In this document: in pieces, positions 6,965 through 13,249 of the stretch
Layout: each line of letters opens with the position of its first letter
Position numbering within the stretch: position 1 is the stretch's first letter
From: Pseudomonadota bacterium
GTDB lineage: Bacteria > Pseudomonadota > Gammaproteobacteria > Burkholderiales > Gallionellaceae
DNA: 19,778 nt
Reading direction: 5' to 3'
Assembly: GCA_021783525.1 (NCBI GenBank)
Contig: JAJXTT010000005.1
Span: 1 to 19,778 of the forward strand
Made by a program: the position numbers and the translations under genes
Notes under the pieces: model-generated
The model's input: only the letters and a program-made list of their open reading frames with translations
Told to the model about the DNA's origin: nothing
Databases searched by the model: none

Positions 6965-7012
6965 GTGTCGTGTCTCCTGTCCAAAGGTTATCGCGGGGAA
7001 ATCCTGCATTCA

Positions 7013-7867
7013 TTAACGGAATACGATGGTCTTGTTGCCGCATACCAGCACGCGGTCTTCAACATGGTAACGCAGGCCCCGCGATAATACTGTCTTCTCG
7101 ATGTCACGCCCATAGCGCACCAGATCATCCACGGTGTCTCCATGGTCAATGCGTACCGTATCCTGTTCGATGATCGGCCCTGCATCCAGTTCGTCGGTGA
7201 CGTAATGGCAGGTCGCGCCGATGAGTTTGACGCCGCGCTGATAGGCCTGGTGATAGGGCTTCGCGCCGACGAAGGAAGGAAGGAAACTGTGATGGATGTT
7301 GATGATGCGCCCGCTGAAACGCTGGCACAGCATCGGCGGCAGGATCTGCATGAAGCGCGCCAGCACCATGCTGTCGCCCTGGTGTTGCTCGAACAGCGCA
7401 GCGATCCTTTCGAAGGCAGCCGTCTTGTCCTGCATATCCACAAAATGGTAGGGGATGCCGTGCCATTCAACGAAGCTGCGCAAGTCCTCGTGGTTGGAGA
7501 TCACGCAGGGGATCTCCACCTGCAATTCGCCGCTGCGCCAGCGGTGCAGCAGGTCATCCAGGCAATGGTCCTGCTTGCTGACCAGGATGACGAGGCGCTT
7601 TTTCAAGTCGGAATCGGAAAGCTGCCAGGCCATGCCGAAATCCTGCGCCAGCGGACTGAAGCGGCGGCGGAACTCGTCGGCGTCGAACGGCAGGGAATCG
7701 GCGCGTATCTCCTGCCGCATGAAGAATCGCTGCGCGTCCTGTTCAGTGTGATAGCTGGCTTCGACGATGAAGCCGCCATGCTTGGCGATGAAGCCGCTCA
7801 CCGCGGCGATGATGCCCGCGCGGTCCGGGCAGGAGATGGTCAATGTATAGCGTCGAGTGGAAGGCAT
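7013..7867 (-). CDS. purU: Formyltetrahydrofolate deformylase
   Basis: 284 aa, usual family length. PurU hydrolyses 10-formyl-tetrahydrofolate to formate and tetrahydrofolate in the cytoplasm, balancing the one-carbon pool and supplying formate for PurT. The N-terminal ACT domain (about residues 6-85, starting LTISCPDRAGIIAAVSGFIA) is followed by the formyltransferase fold, with INIHHSFLPSF and GATCHYVTDELDAGPII carrying the catalytic Asn-His-Asp set. The start at ATG 7867 fits the family N-terminus; a GGAA lies about nine bases upstream. It is divergent from the small membrane protein gene at 8077, across 209 bases in which I see no further gene and no convincing promoter. Confidence 0.96.
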   Translation of the reverse strand: MPSTRRYTLTISCPDRAGIIAAVSGFIAKHGGFIVEASYHTEQDAQRFFMRQEIRADSLPFDADEFRRRFSPLAQDFGMAWQLSDSDLKKRLVILVSKQDHCLDDLLHRWRSGELQVEIPCVISNHEDLRSFVEWHGIPYHFVDMQDKTAAFERIAALFEQHQGDSMVLARFMQILPPMLCQRFSGRIINIHHSFLPSFVGAKPYHQAYQRGVKLIGATCHYVTDELDAGPIIEQDTVRIDHGDTVDDLVRYGRDIEKTVLSRGLRYHVEDRVLVCGNKTIVFR

Positions 7868-8076
7868 CGGGATATTCCATGTCTGGTGTCATGGTGATTT
7901 TAACGGATAAAACCGGCAAACTCGCGACATGCGTATGGATGAGCCCGGATAGGCATCATCGGCGGGATCCGGAGTCTTACGGCGTTTGCGTACTGCAGCT
8001 ACACTGACATCCGTCAGGCGGCATCCGGGCGACGTTTCCGAATGGCGCATCAATATCACAACCGGGAGAAAAACAT

Positions 8077-8349
8077 ATGCTCGAACTTCCCTCGATGTGG
8101 AACCTGCTCATTTCCACGATCGTATTCTTCATCGCCGCCTGGTATATCCGCCGCTACCTCAATGAACAGGGCGTGCCCAAGGGCATGACGCGCGGATTGC
8201 TGGTCTTTGTGGTTGCTTCGCTGGTGTCATGGGGGGCAGGAGACGCGGTGGACTGGGCGCAAGAAAAGATTCAAGGACCGCGCCCTGTTGCGCAAACCCC
8301 GAACGACCTGACACAACTGCTGAAAGAAGTTGGCCAGGTGAAGCCCTAG
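8077..8349 (+). CDS. Small two-helix membrane protein of unknown function
   Basis: 90 aa, start ATG 8077 with GGGAG upstream (ACCGGGAGAAAAACAT). There are two hydrophobic helices: about residues 8-24 (WNLLISTIVFFIAAWYI) and 40-58 (GLLVFVVASLVSWGAGDAV). They are separated by a short basic loop (RRYLNEQGVPKGMTR) and followed by a polar C-terminal tail. The basic loop suggests that the loop faces the cytoplasm and both termini face the periplasm. I do not recognise the family. It stands alone, divergent from purU and convergent with the deacetylase gene 30 bases away. Confidence 0.75.
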   Translation: MLELPSMWNLLISTIVFFIAAWYIRRYLNEQGVPKGMTRGLLVFVVASLVSWGAGDAVDWAQEKIQGPRPVAQTPNDLTQLLKEVGQVKP

Positions 8350-8379
8350 CTTGTTGCGGAACGCCTGACGCCGCACCGG

Positions 8380-9138
8380 CTAGCGTCCCTGCGTGCCGTC
8401 AACTCTTTTCGGGGCCTTTTCGGGGATCTCCTTCAGGTCGACCTGGTCCAGGCGGACGAAGACGAATCCTGACTTGAGCAGATAGGCAAGGCCGACAGCA
8501 AGACCCTCGGCCGAATCGGATTGCGGCTTGTTCATGTGGGCGATGATGACATCGCCAGCTTTTACCTGCTTGAGCCGCTTTTCAATGGTGAGTTTCTTTA
8601 ACGTAGCCCCGTTGTCGGCGTTCACGGAAAAACCCGCGATCTTGTAGCCCAGCTTGTCGATTTCCCTGATCGACTGGGCATCGTATTCGCCAGTCGCCGC
8701 TCTATACCAGTGGGGCGCCACGCCCGTGGCCTTCTCGACGGCATGCGCTCCTTCCACCACTTCGCGCCGCAGGTGAACGACGTCGGGCTCGCCGGGTATG
8801 CCGTAGACGGTCCTGTCCTTGCCGATGACCGCGGGAATATGCCTTTCTCCATGGTCCTCGACGTCGAACAGGTCAAGATGCGCCTTGATGACCGCGAGGC
8901 CCTGCGGGTTCCGGTCCAGCCATTTCTTGGTGGCAAAGATCGTCGCGGAAATGCGGTTCTGGATCAGGAAATCAATGAGATCCGCGTCGTACTTGCCGCT
9001 GCAGGCGTCCAGAGTCAGGGCGATCTTCTTGCCGGGTTCGGCTTGGGCCGCCAACTGGTCGTGGATCTCGACCGGGGGCGGCTCGGCGTGCACGCTGAAC
9101 GACATCAGCGCAAACAGGACAAGGAACAGCTTATTCAT
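8380..9138 (-). CDS. Exported polysaccharide deacetylase (NodB/CE4 family) with variant metal site
   Basis: 252 aa from ATG 9138, which gives the signal peptide MNKLFLVLFALMSFSVHA; an in-frame ATG at 9153 would add five residues, and neither has a clear ribosome site. The fold follows the CE4 pattern: motif 1 LTLDACSG (Asp44), motif 2 as the spaced pair HGERH (His96, His100), motif 3 RAATGEYD (Arg146), and a late IIAHMNKP (His201). In classical CE4 enzymes motif 1 is TFDDG, where the first Asp is the base and the second binds metal; here the second is Ala. So the metal site may rest on the two His and water, or the substrate range differs. It is the last gene of the ybiT-murI unit, overlapping the end of murI by eight bases, which suggests a role in envelope polymer (peptidoglycan or exopolysaccharide) modification. 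Confidence 0.88.
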   Translation of the reverse strand: MNKLFLVLFALMSFSVHAEPPPVEIHDQLAAQAEPGKKIALTLDACSGKYDADLIDFLIQNRISATIFATKKWLDRNPQGLAVIKAHLDLFDVEDHGERHIPAVIGKDRTVYGIPGEPDVVHLRREVVEGAHAVEKATGVAPHWYRAATGEYDAQSIREIDKLGYKIAGFSVNADNGATLKKLTIEKRLKQVKAGDVIIAHMNKPQSDSAEGLAVGLAYLLKSGFVFVRLDQVDLKEIPEKAPKRVDGTQGR

Positions 9139-9946
9139 GGTGACGAGATTCATCCGGTAATTGCTGGGCTACCACCTCTTTGCCCCACAACATCGACATG
9201 ATACGTGAAGCTGCCTCCGGGTCGCCGCTGGTAAAGAATTCTTCCGAGCACTGTCCGTGGACCCGCGGCGGCAACTCGGCTTTCACCCGATGTTGCAGAT
9301 GGCGTGCCACGGCCGCGCCCGTGTCGATCAGCGTGATATTGTCCCCCACCACCTCGCGTATCAGCGGCGCGAGAAACGGGTAATGGGTGCATCCCAGGAT
9401 CAGGGTGTCCGCGCCTTTTCTGAGCAGCGGCGCGGTATAGCGTTCGACCAGCTCGCGCGTGCGGGCACTGTGCAATTCGCCCCGCTCGACTTGCTCGACC
9501 AGGCCGGGACAGCCTTGCGTCTCGATCTTGACGCGCCAGCCGCCGTATTTCTCCAGCAGTGCCGCGAAGCGCGCGCTCTCCAGGGTGCCCACGGTCGCCA
9601 GCACGCCGACCACGCGGCTTTGCGTCACCGAAATGGCCGGCTTGACCGCGGGCTCCATGGCGAGGATGGGCATCTTGTTGAATTTGACGCGCAGGGTATG
9701 TGCGGCAGCAGCGGTAGCCGTATTGCAGGCGATGACGATGGCTTCGGCGCCCTGGCTGACCAGGAAACGCGTGATGGCGAGTGAACGCGTCTCGATGAAG
9801 GCGGGCGATTTGTCGCCGTAGGGGACATGGCCGGAATCGGCCACGTAGATCAGGCGTTCGTGCGGAAGCGTCTGGCGTATGTGCTGCAGCACGGACAAGC
9901 CGCCCACACCAGAATCGAAAACACCGATCGCTCCTGCAGGTCGCAT
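9131..9946 (-). CDS. murI: Glutamate racemase
   Basis: 271 aa. It interconverts L- and D-glutamate for peptidoglycan. The family signatures are all present: FDSGVGGLSV (Asp11, Ser12), DSGHVPYGDK, the first catalytic cysteine in ACNTA (Cys74) and the second in GCTHYP (Cys186). The start at ATG 9946 lies six bases after the stop of ybiT, and the 3' end overlaps the deacetylase gene, so the three genes form a compact unit. The position next to a wall-active deacetylase fits an envelope function. Confidence 0.97.
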   Translation of the reverse strand: MRPAGAIGVFDSGVGGLSVLQHIRQTLPHERLIYVADSGHVPYGDKSPAFIETRSLAITRFLVSQGAEAIVIACNTATAAAAHTLRVKFNKMPILAMEPAVKPAISVTQSRVVGVLATVGTLESARFAALLEKYGGWRVKIETQGCPGLVEQVERGELHSARTRELVERYTAPLLRKGADTLILGCTHYPFLAPLIREVVGDNITLIDTGAAVARHLQHRVKAELPPRVHGQCSEEFFTSGDPEAASRIMSMLWGKEVVAQQLPDESRHHE

Positions 9947-9952
9947 GGCCGG

Positions 9953-11548
9953 CTATTCCGCCATCTGGTCGCGCAGGAATTCTTCGTACGTGCCGTGGTA
10001 ATCGTTCACGCCCTTGGCCGAGATCTCGATGATGCGCGTGGCCAGCGAACTCACGAATTCGCGGTCATGGCTGACGAAGATCAGTGTGCCCTTGAACAGG
10101 TCGAGCGCCGTGTTGAGCGATTCGATGGCTTCCATGTCCATGTGGTTGGTCGGCTCGTCCATCAGCAGCACGTTGGGTTTGGCCAGCATCAGCTTGCCGA
10201 ACAGCATGCGGCCTTTCTCGCCGCCGGACAGTACCTTCACCATCTTCTTCACGTCGTCGCCGGAGAACAGCAAGCGGCCCAGCGTACCGCGCACCACCTG
10301 GTCGTCGTCGTGCGGACCGCGCCAGTCGGTCATCCATTCCATCATCGATTTGGGCTCGGCGAAATCGGCGGCGTGATCCTGCGCGTAGTAACCGAGCTTG
10401 GCCTTTTCCGCCCACTTGATCGTACCGGTGTCCGGCGTGAGATCGCCCGCAAGGCAGCGCAACAGGGTGGTCTTGCCGATACCGTTCGGGCCGATGATGG
10501 CGACCTTCTCTCCCGCGTCGATGCGGAAGTTCACGTTGGAGAACAGCATGCGGTCGTAGCCCTTCGCCATCTTCTCCACTTCCACCGCGACGCGGTGCAG
10601 CTTGTCGCGCTCGTCGTATTCGAAGCGGATGAACGGATATTGGCGGCTGGAAGGCTTGATGTCCTCGATCTTGATCTTGTCGATCTGCCGTGCGCGCGAC
10701 GTGGCCTGCTTGGCCTTGGAGGCATTGGCCGAGAAGCGCGCCACGAAGGCTTTCAGCTCGGCGACCTTCTCCTTGGCCTTCGCGTTGTCGGCCGACTGCT
10801 GCTCGCGCGCCTGAGTGGAAGCCAGCATGTAATCGTTGTAGTTGCCCGGGTACACGGTGATCTTGCCGTAGTCCAGGTCGGCCATGTGCGTGCACACGCT
10901 GTTCAAAAAGTGGCGGTCGTGCGAGATGATCACCATCGTCGAATTGCGCGCATTGAGGATATCTTCCAGCCAGCGGATGGTGTTGATGTCCAAGTTGTTG
11001 GTGGGTTCGTCCAGCAGCAGGATATCCGGATTGGAGAAAAGCGCCTGCGCCAGCAGCACGCGCAGCTTGAAGCCGGGCGCCACTGCGCTCATGTTGCCCT
11101 GGTGCAATTCGATGGCGATGCCCAGACCCAGCAGCAATTCACCTGCACGCGCTTCGGCGGTGTAACCGTCGTATTCGGCAAAGGTCGCTTCCAGGTCGGC
11201 GGCGCGCATGTAGTCTTCTTCGCTCGCATCCGGGTTGGCGTAGATTGCATCGCGCTCGCTCATCGCCTCCCACATCTCGGTGTGGCCCATCATCACCACA
11301 TCCAGCACCCGCTTGTCCTCGTAAGCGAACTGGTCCTGGCGCAGCTTGCCGAGACGTTCGTTCTTGTCCAGCATGACTTCGCCGGAGCTTTGCTCCAGGT
11401 CGCCGCCCAGGATCTTCATGAACGTGGATTTGCCGCAACCGTTGGCGCCGATCAGGCCGTAGCGGTTGCCGTCGCCGAACTTGACGGAGACGTTCTCGAA
11501 CAACGGCTTGGCGCCGAACTGCATGGTGATATTTGCTGTGGATAACAT
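9953..11548 (-). CDS. ybiT: ABC-F family ATPase, YbiT type
   Basis: 531 aa, collinear with E. coli YbiT (530 aa) as I remember it, including the start MLSTANITMQFGAKPLFENV. ABC-F proteins are soluble, bind the ribosomal E site and modulate translation; they have no membrane domain. NBD1 has Walker A GANGCGKST and Walker B ILLLDEPTNNLD. Its signature is the YbiT-type VAPGFKLR instead of LSGGQ. The P-site linker (about residues 240-300, SRFSANASKAKQATSRARQ-like) is followed by NBD2 with GPNGIGKTT, LSGGEKGR and LLMDEPTNH. The start at ATG 11548 has AAGG about seven bases upstream. It is first in the unit ybiT-murI-deacetylase. Identification is strong; the cellular role of YbiT is still poorly defined. 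Confidence 0.95.
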   Translation of the reverse strand: MLSTANITMQFGAKPLFENVSVKFGDGNRYGLIGANGCGKSTFMKILGGDLEQSSGEVMLDKNERLGKLRQDQFAYEDKRVLDVVMMGHTEMWEAMSERDAIYANPDASEEDYMRAADLEATFAEYDGYTAEARAGELLLGLGIAIELHQGNMSAVAPGFKLRVLLAQALFSNPDILLLDEPTNNLDINTIRWLEDILNARNSTMVIISHDRHFLNSVCTHMADLDYGKITVYPGNYNDYMLASTQAREQQSADNAKAKEKVAELKAFVARFSANASKAKQATSRARQIDKIKIEDIKPSSRQYPFIRFEYDERDKLHRVAVEVEKMAKGYDRMLFSNVNFRIDAGEKVAIIGPNGIGKTTLLRCLAGDLTPDTGTIKWAEKAKLGYYAQDHAADFAEPKSMMEWMTDWRGPHDDDQVVRGTLGRLLFSGDDVKKMVKVLSGGEKGRMLFGKLMLAKPNVLLMDEPTNHMDMEAIESLNTALDLFKGTLIFVSHDREFVSSLATRIIEISAKGVNDYHGTYEEFLRDQMAE

Positions 11549-11575
11549 GGGACTGCCTTATTTTCGAAGGCGCGC

Positions 11576-11584
11576 ATTCTACCA
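11576..11584 (-). promoter_or_regulatory. Candidate extended -10 promoter of the ybiT unit
   Basis: On the minus strand TGGTAGAAT matches the extended -10 form TGnTAtAAT with one change. No good -35 is seen. It would give a leader of about 20 bases before the ybiT start. Confidence 0.4.
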
Positions 11585-11639
11585 CTGACGGGAGGGAGGC
11601 TGACCTTTGGGTTTATGCCGGGGAAGAAGGGTAGTCGGG

Positions 11640-11717
11640 TAAGGTGGGCACGCCTTTGTGCCCAAGTGGTAAATCAACCTCGCGCATCTACCGCGTGGGC
11701 ATAATTGCCCATCCTAC
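11640..11717 (+). repeat. 78-bp palindromic repeat, copy A
   Basis: It aligns without gaps to copy B (12851-12928), with 68 of 78 bases identical by hand count, in the same orientation. The internal structure is degenerate: the outer arms TAAGGTGGGCA and TGCCCATCCTA and the inner arms each carry two mismatches, so this copy looks older or less constrained than copy B. No coding frame is evident; it has the look of a REP/MITE-like non-coding element. Confidence 0.85.
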
Positions 11718-11768
11718 AAACTGTCGAAGGATGGGGTTACTGGTAAACTAGCAACAAGGAGGTAACAC

Positions 11769-12029
11769 ATGCCAACCATCAGCCAGTTCTTCGGAATCAT
11801 CATCCAGATGTTCTGGCGTGAGCATGCACCGCCTCACTTTCATGCCATGTATGGCGAGTATGAAGCCTTGATCGACATTCGCACATTGGAAATCATCAGA
11901 GGTAACCTGCCGAGACGCGCTCAGGCACTCGTACTCGAATGGGCAGCACAACATCGCACCGAATTGATGGAGGACTGGAACTTATGCCAATCGAAACAGT
12001 TACCCAAGAACATCGCCCCGCTGGAGTAA
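11769..12029 (+). CDS. DUF4160 protein
   Basis: 86 aa with the family core REHAPPHFHAMYGEYEALID, then a conserved LPRRAQALVLEWAAQHR helix. AAGGAGG, a perfect ribosome site, lies 7-13 bases before the ATG. The biochemical function of DUF4160 is unknown. It is often found next to DUF2442, as here, and the pair is sometimes proposed to be toxin-antitoxin-like; I treat that as a hypothesis. The DUF2442 start codon lies inside this gene (46-bp overlap). It is the first gene in a block bounded by the two 78-bp repeats. Confidence 0.9.
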   Translation: MPTISQFFGIIIQMFWREHAPPHFHAMYGEYEALIDIRTLEIIRGNLPRRAQALVLEWAAQHRTELMEDWNLCQSKQLPKNIAPLE

Positions 12030-12304
12030 TCGCAGCCGCATCTTGGCGTGTGCGTACAGTCAACGTGCAACAGGGCTATCGGCTTTCAATTACCTGCAAC
12101 GACGGCACGAGCGGTATCGTCGATATGTCGGCACTGGTGAATAGTGCCAATGCAGGCATTTTCGCTGCACTCAAAGATGCTCAGTTGTTTCAGCAAGTCC
12201 GAATCGAGCTAGGTGCGCTCACTTGGCCGAATGGGGCTGATCTTGATCCGCTGTGGGTACATGAGGAGATTAAGGAAAATAAAACGTGGTCTGTCCCTAT
12301 TTAG
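11984..12304 (+). CDS. DUF2442 protein, partner of DUF4160
   Basis: 106 aa from ATG 11984, chosen because GGAGG lies ten bases upstream and the family-like domain follows. Longer in-frame starts only add sequence that overlaps the previous gene further. The family pattern is GYRLSITCNDGTSGIVDMSALV, then GIFAALKDAQLFQQVRI and the signature LTWPNGADLDP, ending in an acidic helix. DUF2442 proteins are small, beta-rich and of unknown function. The 46-bp overlap with DUF4160 implies coupled translation and a fixed ratio of the two products, as expected for proteins that act together. Confidence 0.88.
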   Translation: MPIETVTQEHRPAGVIAAASWRVRTVNVQQGYRLSITCNDGTSGIVDMSALVNSANAGIFAALKDAQLFQQVRIELGALTWPNGADLDPLWVHEEIKENKTWSVPI

Positions 12305-12345
12305 TCGCAATGAATTATTTTCTAATTTGAGTTGGAGGTCTTGAT

Positions 12346-12825
12346 ATGTACTCCGAAATCACCGCTGCTATCCAGAGTACTAAGACCGTCATTGAACTCG
12401 TGAAGGCCGCCCACGGGCTTTCCAATTACAGCGAGCTTCTTACCGCGGTCACCGCCGTTCAGATAAAGCTCACGGACGCCATCGCTTCTGCGTTGTCGAG
12501 CCAGGAGAAGCAGGCGGCGCTCGCCGAGCGGGTGCGCGAACTTGAAAAGCAAATAGCAGAGATCGAAGACTGGAAGAGTCAAATTCGACGCTATGCGCTA
12601 TTTCAGCTCCCAACGGGAGCACTCGCCTACGCGTTGAAGCCAGGAATGGAGAACGGCGAGCCGATGCACTATCTTTGTACAGCCTGCGTGGATAAGAAAA
12701 AGAGGACCATACTACAACCTAAAGGTCGCCTTCTTCATTGCCCTGAGTGCAATTCCAACATTGCCGTGCGAGAAGCGCCGCCAGTAAATATAGACCGCAG
12801 CGGTGGGTCGTGGATGTCGCGGTGA
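12346..12825 (+). CDS. Coiled-coil plus zinc-ribbon protein, prophage-associated type
   Basis: 159 aa, ATG 12346 with GGAGG eight bases upstream. Residues about 1-60 are helical and Ala-rich. They lead into a heptad-like stretch (ERVRELEKQIAEIEDWKSQI, about 62-81), then a conserved block RRYALFQLPTGALAYALKPG, then a zinc ribbon with two Cys pairs (LCTAC and HCPEC, about 21 residues apart). The block order helix, ELEKQ coil, GALAYALKP, CxxC...CxxC resembles a small protein I recall from many prophages and islands, of unknown function. It is 41 bases after DUF2442 in the same direction and the last gene before repeat copy B. No catalytic motif is visible; a nucleic-acid- or protein-binding adaptor is plausible. 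Confidence 0.8.
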   Translation: MYSEITAAIQSTKTVIELVKAAHGLSNYSELLTAVTAVQIKLTDAIASALSSQEKQAALAERVRELEKQIAEIEDWKSQIRRYALFQLPTGALAYALKPGMENGEPMHYLCTACVDKKKRTILQPKGRLLHCPECNSNIAVREAPPVNIDRSGGSWMSR

Positions 12826-12849
12826 CCCCCAACCTTCCGCCCAAGCCGG

Positions 12850-12928
12850 GTAGGGTGGGCACGTATTTGTGCCCACGCGGTAAATCGATCTCACACATCT
12901 ACCGCGTGGGCATAATTGCCCACCCTAC
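12850..12928 (+). repeat. 78-bp palindromic repeat, copy B (well preserved)
   Basis: The outer arms GTAGGGTGGGCA (12850-12861) and TGCCCACCCTAC (12917-12928) pair perfectly over 12 bases. The inner arms TGCCCACGCGGTA (12870-12882) and TACCGCGTGGGCA (12900-12912) pair perfectly over 13 bases around a 17-base loop. Alternatively the element folds as two small hairpins: GTGGGCAC (12855-12862) with GTGCCCAC (12869-12876), and GTGGGCA (12906-12912) with TGCCCAC (12917-12923). This is REP/MITE-like, with no coding capacity. Confidence 0.88.
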
Positions 12929-12960
12929 AAAAACCTCGGCTGTGGAGTTCGGCTAGCCAG

Positions 12961-12991
12961 CGTAGGATGGGTTGAGCAACGCGATACCCAA
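12961..12991 (+). repeat. Second-type hairpin repeat, GTAGGATGGGTT family
   Basis: CGTAGGATGGGTTGAGC, then AACGCGATACCCAA. TGGGT (12968-12972) pairs with ACCCA (12986-12990), and GTTG with CAAC inside. It resembles a short dispersed repeat that I recall from many proteobacterial genomes. Only one clear copy is in the window; a GAAGGATGGGG just after repeat copy A (about 11725) may be a remnant. Confidence 0.5.
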
Positions 12992-13249
12992 GCGTTAAGC
13001 ATCACAATAGTTTTTGCAAGGAACGAAAGCGGCAAGCGAAGCCACGCGTGACTCCACCAATTCGTTCAGCTGCGTGCAGCATCTGCCCTCGAAGTAACAG
13101 CCACCACGACCGCCGATTGAGGTCACGGAATGCATGGAGTATTCTCCGCGCCGTGCCGTGCGTCCGAAGACGCCTGCGCTTACCGCTGGCCGGAGCCGAA
13201 ATTCACGCCCTGCCAGGCGACGGCTGCATAGTGTGGATCGGGAGATTGT
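12992..13249 (+). other. Non-coding stretch before the EIIC-EAL gene, with a short upstream ORF
   Basis: I see no conserved gene here. One point: an ATG at 13130 preceded by GAGG opens a 33-codon frame that ends at TAG 13229-13231, 18 bases before the GTG start of the EIIC-EAL gene and in the same frame. It could be a leader peptide, a decayed N-terminal extension, or chance. Confidence 0.3.

Noticed and set aside
7868..8076. Divergent promoters between purU and the small membrane protein gene
   Set aside because: A TAAAAT-like hexamer is visible on the minus strand, but no -35 at proper spacing on either strand; not strong enough to call.
9827..11545. 572-codon open frame on the plus strand opposite ybiT and the start of murI
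   Set aside because: It is His/Gln/Val-rich with no domain, fully antisense to a clear ABC-F gene, and explained by GC-rich codon third positions.
11640..12928. CRISPR array or composite transposon
   Set aside because: There are only two repeat copies more than 1.1 kb apart, with genes rather than spacers between them, and no transposase or cas gene. They are described instead as palindromic repeats framing a block.
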